A DNA stretch of 64,000 nucleotides from Erigeron canadensis (taxonomy: Eukaryota > Streptophyta > Magnoliopsida > Asterales > Asteraceae). Under the pieces are notes generated by a model. The model searched no databases. It was given only the letters and a program-made list of their open reading frames with translations, and was not told the origin of the DNA. A program made the position numbers and the translations under genes. The DNA is taken from contig NC_057761.1 in NCBI RefSeq assembly GCF_010389155.1, positions 7,318,501-7,382,500 of the forward strand, given 5' to 3'. Of this stretch, positions 12,936 to 25,222 are shown piece after piece. Numbering within the stretch: position 1 is the first letter of the stretch; each line of letters starts with the position of its first letter.

Positions 12936-13481
12936 GAGAAAATGTCACAAATGGTCCTTCTGGTTTGTCGCATTCGCATTTTGCCCCTTGTGCTTTTTTT
13001 TCGTTGCAAATGGTCCCTGACTTTTTCATTTTCATTGTCAGAAGTCCCTGGCACTAACTTCTGTTAAATTTGGCCATTAAAACCCTTCACGTGCGAACCA
13101 CGCGAGGGTAGAATCGTCCGTTTAGTTATCACAGGGACCATATGTGATAAATATATATATATATATATAGGGGAAAGATAATTTGAGACCACCTAAAAAA
13201 AGTCCAAAAAAGGACCATTGATTTTCGTAGCTTACACACCACCATCATCATCTACTACGATATACAAGACTTTTTTATAAAAACACTAAGACTTTCCAGC
13301 GACGGACCCACAGAAAAATCATGTGTAAGTTAACTTACACATGATTTTCTGGTGGGCCGGTCGCTGGAAAGTCTTAGTGTTTTTAAAAAAAATCTTGTAT
13401 ATCGTAGTAGATGATGATGGTGTACAAAAATCAATGGTCCTAGTTGGTCCTAAAATAAGAGGTGGTCTCAAAATATCTCAC

Positions 13482-13517
<36 letters not shown>

Positions 13518-14834
13518 TTATCTTTATCTTAGACCTTCAGCAGCTTTATTCTTCAATCTCCACATATATTCATCCATTCCTAAACAAAACTTTTTAGATC
13601 TCTTCAGAAATTCCATTTGCTTTTTTCAACCAACTCTAATCTAAAATAACAAAACTCTAGGTCTATATATAAACATCAGTATACATATATTAAAAATAAA
13701 AAAAAAAGTTCTAGCCATCAATCTATACGTAAATATGCGAAAAAGATCCATCCACCAACATGTATATATATGTGTGTGTCTATCCTTTACCGACGAGATG
13801 AGATCCAAAATTTTTCTTCTCTTACTCCAATCTATCATTTACCAAAGATCCGATCGTTAGAAATTTCTTTGGATGGGTTCGGGTTGAAATCTGGTAGTGG
13901 GATTGGGTGTTGGATGGGTTTAGGTTCGTGTTTGATGCAGGCTCGGCGGTATACCAGAGGTGGAATTGTGATGGCGCGGTGGTTACATGTTTGTGAATTT
14001 ATTGAATGAAATATAGTTGTGCAAATTGAATTCAACATGGATATGGAGTCAATAATTTGAGTTTTTTCCATATGGATTTGTTTGACTAAGAAGAAGCTCT
14101 TAATTGCAGAAAAATTGCAATTCAATTTGTTAGATCTAAATTTCAATAGTCCCTTGTTCTTGATGGTTTTTGTTGGTCACAAGATAGAGAAGAAAGGAGG
14201 ATGAATAAATGTTTTGTTGGATGGTTGATGTAATAATAGACATGTATATGTATATACGTTTGGATTAGGGCTCAATCATATCAGGTTTAGAATAGTGGTT
14301 TTGATGCTAAAGAAGATGGCCTTTTATTACAATAATAATCATAAAAATCATATAAATTTTTGGTTCTATGTTCACGATATTTAATAGATTGATGGGTGGA
14401 TAATGAATCAATATTTATATCTATCAGTGCGTATATCTATATGTATATATATTTTTGTTTGTTTTTGTATTTAATTTATTTATGCCTAAATATGATTACA
14501 AAAGATATAAAATTTATATAGTGGATGAAATGGTGATCAGAATCTGGGTTGTGTATTATAGGAAGATGATAAAAATGGGTATAAGGAATTTGTTGGTGGT
14601 GGTGGTGGCCAGAAAAAGGGAAGGAAGAGGAAAGAAGAAGAAGAAGAAGAAGGGTGTTTTTTTTATGTAAATCGACGATTATACCCTCACTAACAGTCTT
14701 GAACTAACGAAAGTTAGTGTCAGAGGCTTCTGGTAACGAAAACGTAAAAGGCAGGGACCAGTTGCAACAAAAAAAAGCACATGGGGCAAAACGCGAATGT
14801 AACAAACCACAGAGACCATTTGTGATATTTTCTC
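12936..14834. mobile_element. non-autonomous MULE-like DNA transposon with 9-bp TSD
   Basis: Long terminal inverted repeats of about 150-200 bp: the left arm starts GAGAAAATGTCACAAATGGT and the right arm ends as its reverse complement (ACCATTTGTGATATTTTCTC). Matching internal blocks are GGCAAAA(T/C)GCG, the GTGCTTTTTT(T) block, GTCCCTG and the GTTAGTG/CACTAAC block. The 9-bp target duplication ATTATTTAA is at 12927-12935 on the left; on the right it begins at 14835, is cut by LTR A and reads complete at 20511-20519. A 9-bp TSD plus long TIRs is the Mutator superfamily signature. The interior shows no transposase, so it needs help from an autonomous element. It contains a palindromic MITE at 13170-13484. 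Confidence 0.85.
13170..13484. mobile_element. foldback (palindromic) MITE inside the MULE-like element
   Basis: Nearly one large palindrome of 315 bp centred on GTGTAAGTTAACTTACAC at 13323-13340. Ends are GGGGAAAGATAATTTGAGAC at the left and its imperfect complement (GTCTCAAAATATCTCACCCC) at the right, flanked by TA in a TA microsatellite. The arms match over almost the whole length with small indels, so a transcript would fold into one long hairpin. No coding capacity. Confidence 0.85.
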
Positions 14835-15939
14835 ATTATAACACCCATGATTTTTGACCGTTTGACTTTACGCACATTTCGACTAACAATTTTAGTTTGT
14901 AAATATAATTGAAGTCATTTGGTAAGTCACTTATGTGCAATGTGATTATTTAAGTCAAATGGTTAGTTTATTGAGTCTTACGGTATTAAATGGTGTTTAG
15001 ATAAACTAGTAATTTATGTAGACGGGTCAACCCATGACCATTGATCCATACCCAACCTTATCTCTTTCTCACAAAAACCTTCCACCCATCCCCCACCTTC
15101 CACTCATTCTCTATCTATCTTCCTCTCTCTAAACAATCCAAGAACACACACACATACACACATCTCTCTCTCTCTCTAAATTCTTGGGTTATTAATGGTT
15201 GTTTCAAGCTAGATTTACTTAAGAATAATCATCATCTTAGCAACATATCAAAAGTTTGGATCTTCAAAGTGCAAGAATCTTCCTTTTAGGGTCAAATTCG
15301 GGTTTAACAACTTGGAGAAGGTTTTGGTAAGTTACATTTCACTCAAATCCCTCATTTTATGTTCATTATGATGTTTCTAGTCAAACCCAAGTGTTCTTGA
15401 GTCAATTTGCAAGTCAAAAACAAAATGGGTCAAAATTAAGGTTACAAAATGGGTAAATTAGGTTAATTTTGAATCTAAGCTAAAAATGGATGTTTTGAAT
15501 CAAGTTTTGAAATGTGTTGTGTCTAAATATGTTCATAAAAGCTACACAAAAAAAAACGCATTCAAGCTTTCCATGATTCGATTTTAGGTCAATTAGGGTT
15601 TTGTCAAAAGTCAAAACGTGTGAAGAACTAATAGAACACGAAATTGGTGCTATAGAACGAAGTTGTGATGTGGGTTATGTTCATTAATGTTTAAAAATGA
15701 GTTTGAAAGAAGATCCTAGTCGAATTTGAAGTCAAAAGAGGTTTTGGTCGAATTTGGGTGTGTTTGGTTACAAGGTTTCAGCTAGTCAAGGATGTGCAGA
15801 CCTGTTTTGAATACGCCGTAACTCATTCGTTAGAGGTCTTCAAGAGTCAAACCTTACATTTTTGAAAAGGTCATTGAGCCCTCTACATTTGTTAAGAATT
15901 AAGTTTTGTCTCAATTGGTTGTCTTGTGTGCCAAAAGTG

Positions 15940-16110
15940 GGTCGCAAAACTGGAAGTAGGCAAGGAAAACCGAAAGTAGTCTACAAACCTATAGTAGTCT
16001 ACACAAAACTGAAAGTAGTCTACACAAGCTGAAAGTAGTCTACAAGAACTAAAATAGTCAACAAATATGAAAGTAGTCTTCGAATGAGTGAAGTAGTCTA
16101 CAATGGAATC
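15940..16110 (+). repeat. imperfect minisatellite in LTR A
   Basis: Seven or eight loosely repeated units of about 20-25 bp around GAAAGTAGTCTACA, with variation between units (AAACTGAAAGTAGTCTACAC, AAGCTGAAAGTAGTCTACAA and others). It lies in the interior of LTR A. No coding role. Confidence 0.75.
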
Positions 16111-16651
16111 GTTTGAGTTGTTGAGTAACCATTGGTTTCTTGTTTGAGTCCCTTGAGTCGTTAATGGTTAGAAGTCATGGCTACAACAAAGTGAGACTCT
16201 TAATTTGTATTGTAATGTATATATTGATAGGTTGTGGACATTTGGCGAACGTTGGACATTCATAGCTTGATATAAACTTGTTATTTCTTGGCAAAGGTGA
16301 GTTCCGTAGCTACCTACTCAATTGAGATTCGGGCTGAAAAGTGTACACATATGTGTTTGTTTGATGTTTGGTTGATTTGATTGACGGCTTATTGATTGAC
16401 TGATTGATTGTTTGGATTAATTGTTGATTGATGCATGGGTTGAATGATTATTTTGATTGATGGATGACTTTGATTGATTGTCGGATGGTTTGTGCAAATG
16501 GTTTGTGACATTGTGATATGATTAGGATAGTAGTACATACATGGAAGACGATGATACCTTTAATGAGTTGTTAGATGTGGTGGGAAGGCTGCGGGTGACC
16601 CTGTATACAAGCATCTTCAATTCATTAAATGTAAAGTCGTATGAAATGTAT

Positions 16652-19600
16652 TGTTAGGTCCAGATTTACTGGAATCGCTCCAGACGTGACTACTGGGGCC
16701 CTCTGAAGATTTGTCCAGAAATTATGTGAAGACCAGTGAACAACTTACTTGTACAGGAATCTGGATTCCACCAGATCTGTTCACTGGACTTCACTCCGGC
16801 CAGTTAAGATCTTTCCTCTGATAAACATTCTCACTGAAGTCGAAGATTGAAGTCTAAAGAAAGAAGTCTAACAATGTAACACCCCACCGTTGGCGGAAAT
16901 ATGCGGTGTCATGAAAAGTACAGCACGACATGGAATTACATAAATACTGCTAAATGAAATAGAATATAATAAATATATTCCCAAAACATGAGTTCAAAGT
17001 CATAACAGTGCTAAAATAGTTTATTACAACCAAGTCCATAAAGAAATAATCCAAGGCATGTAGCCTTAAAGTCTGACAATAAATAAAGGAGCACTAAACT
17101 CCGAAGTCCAAGCTTAGCATAGCAGTCTTTATCCCTGATTAGCCTGAGTACCTGAAAAGTATACTAAAAAGTGTCAACACAAAGGTTGGTGAATTCATAG
17201 GTTTTATGTCAAAACTCTAGTCAAAGAAATAAGTCTTTAGTCGATTCTTTTAAGTCTAAACAAGTAATAATTCAATATATAACAAGTAGAGTTACGCCAT
17301 AATAAGTCCAAATGTCTCAATGTCTCAAATTCCGGCCTTACGGTACCTGCCTTAGTCCAAAGTCTCAAATTCTCAAGTCTCCAATACACACAAAAAGCAC
17401 GTCAATTAAGCACGTCATTAAGCACAACAACAAACACATAATCACATACATACAACAAGACAGAAGTACGTCAAATGGCATAAGTAACTCTATACGCACA
17501 GGCTTAATACTGAACATAAACAGAAATCGACAAAACTGTTTAAAAAGAACAAGTATACTTTTCACCCCAAAACATGTAAAAAGAGGGGCTACGAAACTCA
17601 CCTGAAAGAAGCACACGTATAAGTACCCTAAGTCAACGAACAAGAACAGGAATAGTTAGTACACCTGAAACACGCTCAATATCTGTCCAAAAGTCCTACA
17701 TTGTCCACAAGTCACCCAATAAGTACTTACTTAGATGTACATGTCTATGTCCTATATTAGTATCTTGGGAAATGTCATTATGTCTCGTCAAATATCAATA
17801 TATATTAGTCATGTTGTCCTTGTAAATTGTCCAAAGGGAAAAATTCGTTTAATAATGTCACTTATATCCAGTCAAGTCTTCATATGGAATATTATTATAA
17901 AAATGTGTTGAGTCCAAAAAGTCGTATAATTTATATATAATCTTTATGATTTATATATAATATTTATAAAGTCCTTTCGTTTCAAATTAATCTTCGTATT
18001 TATATATGTATATATATATATATATATGTTTTTATTAAATTAGTCCTTCTATGTATATAAATTTATATATAAATTTGTCCATTTTAAATTAATCCGTATA
18101 TATAGATACACAAAAGTCTGAATGTCCATATTATTTCAATTTCACGTCATTTTGGATCCAATTATAATCATGGTTCTAATTAACAAGGATCCAAATCTGA
18201 ATTTTGACCAATAATACTTAATTTTGACTTTGACTACCTTTGACTAGAAAACCCTAATTTTGACCAAGTAAGAAACCTTAATCAATTTTGACCACCAAAA
18301 GTCCAAATTAAACACACATAACCCCAAAAACCTAATTTTTAACCAAAAAGCATTTCCCGACCGGTTTGACCGGCGTTGACCGATAAGAACACGGCTCCCA
18401 ATATGAACCAAAACGAACAAAGAAGAAGAAAAAGGTGACGAGCAGCCGGTTGACCGGCGTTGACCAGAACCTAACCCAAGAACACAACCGGATTCGGTCA
18501 TAAGGATGTGTTGCAACTCGATTTTAAGACCAAAACATGTTTACAATCTCGGATACACACTAGATCTAACCAAATCCGACCAAAACAACACCTATATCAC
18601 GGTTTTTAGCAACTTTCAGTATAAACACACATGAACAAGAACCGAACCCATTGTACAAGCATCAAATCTTACCAAGAATAAAGATTTTGGATCAAAGATT
18701 TCGAATTTAAAGAAGATTTCGGTTCATAGTTTTCGCAACTACAAGATTTCGCATCAAAGAACTTGGATTCAAAGGATTTCGGGTATATACAACCGAAATA
18801 TATATAATTTTAGTCAAAAACTTGGATCTATATGTATATGTATAATCAAAACCGATTTATATTTATTTATATTTGTAAACGATAAAGTCTTAAAGTCTAA
18901 TGGCGTACATAAACGAAACGAACTAAAACGACCGTTAAAGTACTCTGGAAAATACGCTTAGATGACGGTTGCCACAGACAAATAGCGGGGCTCACTGGCT
19001 GACTTACCAGATCTCCTGACTGGAATCCTTAACAGTGTTCTAGACCTTACAAATCTGAACACTGATTACGAGGAATTGACTTTATGCCTTTACATGCCTT
19101 TACCAGGACAATCCATTTGTCCTTTGTTAAAAGCCTTACACGCATGTAAATTAAGGTGGTTGGTTAATTAGAAGACAAGTCACTATTAAGTGACTTTATT
19201 CTTGTACTTTAATCAATGCATTTAAGGAATTAAAGTAATTTCCTTAAATGCATGTAACCATATTTGTACGGCAAAAAGAATATTATATTTATTCTTTTTG
19301 CCTATAAATACCAAGTCACTTCCCTCGTCCAAATTATACGCTTTTGCAATTTGGTGCTTTTGCTCAAATATTCTCGATCTAAACAGTTATACTTCACAAC
19401 TTTAAGTATTTCGATCAAGGAGTTTATTTAGCAAAATTAGATCACTTGTAATTCATAGGTTGTTTAGATACTTACTTTGTAATATCTTGTTCCGCAACAA
19501 CCTTGTAATTTATTTAACATCAATAAATAAAATACACTTGAAAAATTACATTGTGTCTCACCATTCACTTTTCTTGCTTATCTTTATATTGCTTAAGTAC

Positions 19601-19759
19601 GTATTACTTTATATATATATTCTTGCATTTATATTTATTGTAATACTAGTCCAATCTAGTGCTTACTTGACTTTTCATATTCATACTAGTCCTATCTAGT
19701 GTGTACTTGACTTGTTGTATTCTACACTTGTAGGTTAAACCATCGAGAGGGACTTCACA
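16652..19759 (+). mobile_element. solo LTR B nested in LTR A, about 1.0 kb without its own insertion
   Basis: Starts TGTTAGGTCCAG and ends GGGACTTCACA, with the perfect 5-bp duplication TGTAT at 16647-16651 and 19760-19764. Subtracting LTR C leaves about 1001 bp. It carries LTR-style promoter and polyadenylation signals in sense order: CCTATAAATACC at about 19311-19322 and AATAAA near 19525. No internal coding region remains. Superfamily is uncertain; the ~1 kb length would fit Copia or Gypsy. Confidence 0.87.
16875..18976. mobile_element. solo LTR C nested in LTR B, 2.1 kb
   Basis: Starts TGTAACACCCCACCGTTGGC and ends GATGACGGTTGCCACA. Flanks are AACAA (16870-16874) and GACAA (18977-18981), one mismatch in five. 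Near each end a short inverted match (CCGTTGGC / GGTTGCC-type) supports the limits. The interior has no gag-pol. Open frames of up to about 90 codons on both strands look random. As the innermost insertion it is the youngest layer, although its TSD has already picked up a change. Confidence 0.75.
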
Positions 19760-20519
19760 TGTATGTGCATTGTGGTTTGAATGATTGACTTGCCGTACTC
19801 CCAAGTGCCTTGCACTTGAGAACATGTTGTTGTACTTATTGTTTGGTTGATGTACTACCAAGTGTCATGCACTTGAGAACATTATGGTTGTGGTGGCTTT
19901 TGTTGTTGTTGTGGTACACTTATGATACATTGTTTGATGTCTTATTGTTTGGACACACATATTATGTTTTCTCTATTTATTGTGATTAGACATTTGTGCG
20001 AGTACTAACACATGGCAAGGGTACACCATGAGTAACCCTCCTTGCCTTCATATGTGATGCGTTGATTTGCCATAAGTTATGATTACTCACACATTTTACA
20101 TACTGTGACACGTTCATTCTTTATGCATATTGTGACTTGAATGGTTCCTTGTGAACTATTACTACAAACTCACCAACCTAGTGTTGACCTTGTTTAGTAC
20201 ACTTTTCAGGTAATCCAGTGAATCAAGGACAAGAAGTATGATTGACGATCGCATTAGTACCTGGGCCTGGACTTACTGAATCACGGATTCATTTGCCCTA
20301 CTTTTGAACTTTATGCTTAGGATCGTTTGCCATCTTTTGATATTATTTTGTAATAGTTTGATGGCTACTTGCTCCTTCGGCATTTTGTACCGGATGTAAC
20401 TTGGTTGGATTCACCGAATCCGTTTATATGCATTTAGTTGCTTAACGATAATTTCATGCATACGCTATATCTTTTCAGTAGCATTCGGAGCCTAGTTCGG
20501 GGTGTTACACATTATTTAA

Positions 20520-23206
20520 AGAATATTGTCATAACAGATTATATATAATATTTTTACTTAACGATTATTTTGTAAGATATTATATCTATTATTAAGTTAT
20601 GATAATTTTCTTTAAATGATGGATATACCCAAAATTTTGAAAAAAAACCTTTTATTGTTGGAAACATTTTGCTCACACTAAAATTTGTAATAATAATCTT
20701 AAGATCTCAACTCTTTCAAAGTATTAAACTATCTATTGCTAGTGTTGGTTCTATTGGAAAAGAGAGGTTGATAAAAAAAAAAAAAAACCATTTCTTCTTT
20801 TCTTAATGTGTTTAAGTTGACTATGCATGTTCAAGTAAAATCACATAGGAAAACTTTTCATATATATATTAGATTGGTGTCCACGCAATGAAGGGTCGGC
20901 GAGGCGGTGACGGTGTCGTTATTAACGTAAAAGTAATTTCATTGCGGTTGGCGATGTGATGAATTTTTGCAGTGGGATGTGAAAGGGGGGATGAAAGAGA
21001 CGAATTTGTTTTAAGAACATTTTAGTCACAGTCTATAAAATAGAAACAAGAGTGTATTAAGATGGAGGGTAAATTAGACATATCATGTTCTTAAATTTAA
21101 GGGAGTGGGGTTCAGTTTGTTTTATAATGAAGTATATATTTATATATAATATAATAAAGAAACCATCAGATTTTTGACCGTTAGTTGGACCTAACCGCCT
21201 TCGGTATTCCTCCCAAACTCAAACAAATCCCACCATCACCCAACCACCGGTGACGATGTTATCACCCAGCACCCGCCGGAAAACCACTTTACCAAGACCA
21301 CTCTCTCCTCCTCATTCTCTTAAGAGGTTGTAGTACTAATTCATTAACCAATTATGAATCTTTTGTAAATTAGTTTTTTCTTATGTCATCGTTATATAAT
21401 TAAAATTTCTCAATAAATCTATTAAAGTAAAAGTAAAAAATATTAGTTTTCATACCAAACAAAACTAAATGAATATTGGCTTTTTAATTTCGTACTATTA
21501 TTGTCAATCGATCGTTTTGTTTTTTTCTAAAACATCTTGGAATTCATTTGTAAGACAATAAAAGTTTGCATTAATTGAAAGGTTCAGGGTTCGGGGTTCG
21601 GTTATTTAGCCAAGACAAATTAGATAAACTCAACAAAACCCCCTCAAAGTCTCTAAACAACTTTTGCTTGATTAGTTCATCGATAAAACTAAACACCCTC
21701 TAACTCAACTCTTTACCAGCTCTACCACCGAATCTTGATATATAATAAGTAATAACACTATTATTTAACAACAACTTGCTTTTTATTAAATACTGAGATC
21801 ATAACATGTTAGGGTGTTATGGAAATACTCAATCCGGTGAAATAGTTTACAATTATCTAAACTGTCATTGACATTTAAATTATTTTATCCTGAATTAGAG
21901 AATATATAATTCACATAGCAGTTCAACTGACAAATTGTTTAAGCTTATCGTTTAGTTTTGCATGAGCTAAGAAGTTTTGATGATATTTAATTATCTATTA
22001 AAAAAAAAGTTTTTTATTCGACGGTTTCAATAATAAGCGATTATAGTTAACAGAGTTAACTTTTAAGACACTTTTGATCGAATACAATCCATTTGAAAGT
22101 ATTAATATTAGAGGAAATAATTAAAATCACAAACAACTTTTATTGAGAGACCAATATATATTGCATTATATGGTTATATTATACCAGTGAGGTAGTTACA
22201 CAATGTGGCGGTGATAGCGGCGAAAAGTGGTGGTGGCTGTAAAGGCGGTAACAAAGTGATTATTAATGTAAAAAAAGGTAGTGTAGCTAGTTTAAAGGTT
22301 AAATGATGTATGTTGTAAATAAATTTCATTAAGAGTATTAAAGGTAATAATTTAAATTAGTGAAAAAAAAGAAGAAATAGCTTGGATAGATACTTAGATA
22401 GGGTTGGAAGATATTTTAGGGATATTTTGGATAGATGTAGTATGTGAGTTGAGAATGTGTTAAAAATTAAGGGTAATTTAGGTATTTTAAAGATCGAAAG
22501 TTAAAAATGGAAGAATGATATTTTGTTTTATAAATGAGTATAGATAACTATTTGATGCATGTATTATTGTGGATAGATAAAAAGTGTTGTGAGTTTATCA
22601 CTATCTTTAACATTAATATCAACTTGACAAAAAACATTCCATTTGAATTTTGACCTGCCAACCCTCCTACTCACCAACCCTGTATCAATCACGTCGACCT
22701 AGTTTCGATCCGTGTTAAAATTCCTGACCTAAAATTTATTGGGTTGAGTTACATTTAGAAATTTTCAACACGCCAACCCAATCGATTTCGACCTAATTAA
22801 TAGTCTTAACATTTATAAGCCCGGCCATTTAATGAATACTAGCTAAAAGTTTGTTTTAACGTTATATATAATCTTTTAATCATTTTTTTCAACGACGAAA
22901 ATTATATTAATAATAATAATAATAAAACTACATGACGCTAGGTTTAAGGAGGTACAAATACAGACAAAATTACAAGATACGAACAACTATTCAAGAGATA
23001 TAACATAACCAAAAACTAGAATATTCTCAAGACTTTAACTGCGAAGACTACATAAGAGATGAAAAACTCATGTTAATTACGCTAAACAAGACATGAGAAA
23101 AATATCCGGTAACAGAGATCGTATTACTGGTTTTCAATAAATGACGTTTTTTATGTTGCCCCCATAAAAGTATCAAGGGAAACATTGGAACCCAAGCTAG
23201 TTAAGA
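20520..23206. other. intergenic with Helitron-like degenerate sequence
   Basis: No gene seen. Two related GC-richer islands (20875-21000, around GGTGTCCACGCAATG and GGCGAGGCGGTGACGG; and 22200-22290, around GTGGCGGTGATAGCGGCG) are each followed by a TTGTTTTATAA(A)TGA(A)GTATA phrase. This arrangement repeats and resembles the interior of non-autonomous plant Helitrons, but complete 5' TC and 3' CTAG termini for these copies were not found. An exon-like CT-rich, telo-less leader at about 21180-21340 leads nowhere. Confidence 0.35.
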
Positions 23207-23384
23207 GGGTGTTTGGGGTTATGATATAGAGTGATTATTTGATTATTACGTTTGTAAAACGCAAATAATCTAAAAAAATGTTTGTGTGAAAAAGTGATTA
23301 TTTGCTATGAAAACACAGTTTTGAAAACGCATAATCTATTTTAAAAACTCAAAATTTATTTTGTAAACGCAACTCCAAACACCC
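23207..23384. mobile_element. hAT-like MITE, about 180 bp
   Basis: Short element with inverted ends: GGGTGTTTGGGGTT at the left and AACTCCAAACACCCC at the right. Inside are further complementary phrases (GTAAAACGCAAATAATC / AAAACGCATAATC). Such GGGTGTTTGG ends are common in hAT-type MITEs of plants. No clear 8-bp TSD could be read. Confidence 0.6.
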
Positions 23385-23469
23385 CCTAAATACCTCATCC
23401 CAATCTCACAAATAAAGCTTCCGTGCGTAGTTAACTAAATTTGGTTCGAATACTTATTATTATATTATA

Positions 23470-23510
<41 letters not shown>

Positions 23511-24389
23511 ACTTTTATAAAACAATAGTTAACCAAGCATTTTAAAGCCCTCTTGCAATCTAAAACTAATTTGAAGAATTGCCACATAAGATTTTATCCT
23601 ATGTGTCAACTCCATATTTTTCTTTAAATAAACTATATATTTAGAAAACAAATGAACCTATATATGTTAAAATAAATAAATATATATATTGTAAGAATTT
23701 AAGATCTTCTCATTAGATAAAATGATAACTTCTCTTTAGTTTAAAAAATGACGTCTATATCTAATGATATTTCATTATTTTTTTTATTCAACATTTATAT
23801 GAGGTTCCTTTCGTTTTTTTATGGTGATTATATAAAAGTTTGCTCAGGCCGTTGGTTAGTTGGAACTCTCATCGCATTAATCATTAGTGGCAATATTTAA
23901 AGTTTATAAGTTTTTTTATCACCACTAAATTATATTCATCTTATCTGAGTTAACAGCTTTGTATAATATCATAACTTTCTGAAAGAGTTATGTTAATTCT
24001 TTCGTTCATATCACCATGGAAATTATGTACAATCTTTGGTTTAATTCTTTTATCTTTTTTTAAATTTTATGATAATGGTTAATATAATTTCTTTTTTCTT
24101 TTGTTTTTTAACAATACAATTTTCATTGTGATGATGAGAAAAATATTATGATGGTAAACGAAGAGTTAGTTCAAAACAAGTGTATATAACAATTAGTTTA
24201 ATGATTGGATAATGAATACGTTATTGCTAATTTAATTAAGTGAAACTAAATAGATTGTTCGTCCATATGTTTTTTTTACGATCATTATTGATCCATTCCA
24301 TTAACTCATTTGTTCACATATTAAGTGTTTCATTAAATAATTTTTAAAGCAAGTTTAACTCAAATCTCACTTTATTGAGCACCTTTTTA
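23385..24389. other. AT-rich spacer with TA microsatellite
   Basis: Contains a long TA repeat at about 23460-23505. No gene or element termini seen. Part of it may belong to the Helitron whose 3' end is at 24425. Confidence 0.4.
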
Positions 24390-24425
24390 AAGCAGTCGCA
24401 CATTGTGCGGGTAAAAAAATCCTAG
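24390..24425 (+). mobile_element. Helitron 3' terminus
   Basis: A perfect stem CGCAC-ATT-GTGCG at 24397-24409, twelve bases later CTAG (24422-24425) followed by T. A short GC hairpin 10-12 nt before CTRR and insertion before T define Helitron 3' ends. No Rep/helicase ORF is nearby, so it is non-autonomous. The 5' TC end was not fixed. Confidence 0.7.
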
Positions 24426-24476
24426 TATATATATATATATATATTATTTTATTAATGGAGACGGATTCATGAATAG

Positions 24477-24501
24477 TAATTCGCCTACGTGGCGAATTAC
24501 T
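24477..24501. repeat. perfect 10-bp stem palindrome
   Basis: GTAATTCGCC, a five-base TACGT spacer and GGCGAATTAC, directly after a TA microsatellite. The hairpin could be the end of another small element starting near 24450. There is no U-run after it and no gene before it, so it is not read as a terminator. Confidence 0.7.
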
Positions 24502-25189
24502 AAGCGTCGATGGTATATCCCGAACCACTATTCAGATTTTGTCATATCACACCTCATTAGGTTTTTCAACTACATGTTACTTATTGAGTTTTTGCACATT
24601 TTTTTCGTTTGTGTTTCCGACCAATATAGTGAAACTTTTTCGTGACCAAATACGTACACCCTTTACTACCGCGTATTTTGTCATATCACATCCTATCCGA
24701 GTTTTCAACTTCATGTTAAATATCGGTTTTTGTCATTCTTTTTCCTTTTGAGTTCCCAGCCAACATACTCCAACTTTTTTGTGGTCACATCTCATATTAT
24801 ACCATTATTTAGCTTCTTTCACACTTCACCCTTTCGGTTTTCTACTAATATATTGAAAACTTTTGTTTAACCTTTTTTCCTTCCATTTTTGATTTTTGGT
24901 TTATTGCATATATAAAATATATGTATTCAAGTCTATGAACTTTTAGAAACGTTTGTGATATTGACTTTAGATATATTGTATATCTATTTCATATGCCAAA
25001 ATTTTTAGCTAACATATATAGGGACATGTCATAAATGACAAAGTGTAATCACGATAATTGAAACCTCGCAACGCACATAAGCAAACAAACCAATCAAAGC
25101 TAAAATGATTTTTAATTAGGCGGTAGAAAGTTAATCACAAGTTTCTAAAATAACGCAACTGTTTCAACATGACAATTGAATGACAATTT

Positions 25190-25222
25190 AAGCCCTGCAA
25201 TGCGAGGCCCGAAATTTGCTAG
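25190..25222 (+). mobile_element. Helitron-like 3' terminus
   Basis: Imperfect hairpin (CCCTGCAATGCGAGG) followed about twelve bases later by CTAG (25219-25222) and T. It is weaker than the end at 24425 because the stem is interrupted. The element body would lie to the left (24430-25190), which has no coding content. Confidence 0.5.

Larger units (their letters stand above)
14839..20509 (+). mobile_element. solo LTR A (TGTAACACCC type), about 2.56 kb without its insertion
   Basis: Begins TAACACCC (a canonical TGTAACACCC start appears to have lost TG) and ends GGGGTGTTACA, giving the inverted LTR termini. The 5-bp duplication CATTA is at 14834-14838 and 20510-20514. It is interrupted at 16652-19759 by LTR B plus its 5-bp TSD, so the LTR proper is about 2558 bp. 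No gag-pol, primer-binding site or second LTR is present, so this is a solo LTR left by recombination. Size and termini resemble those of plant Ty3/Gypsy chromoviruses such as Tekay, but the clade is not proven. Confidence 0.85.

Noticed and set aside
13835..14146. 103-codon minus-strand open frame
   Set aside because: Lies within the MULE-like element, no domain, no conserved features; an overlapping plus-strand frame is equally open.
17312..18516. Open frames of 90-97 codons in LTR C
   Set aside because: Non-coding LTR; frames on both strands, no gag/pol similarity.
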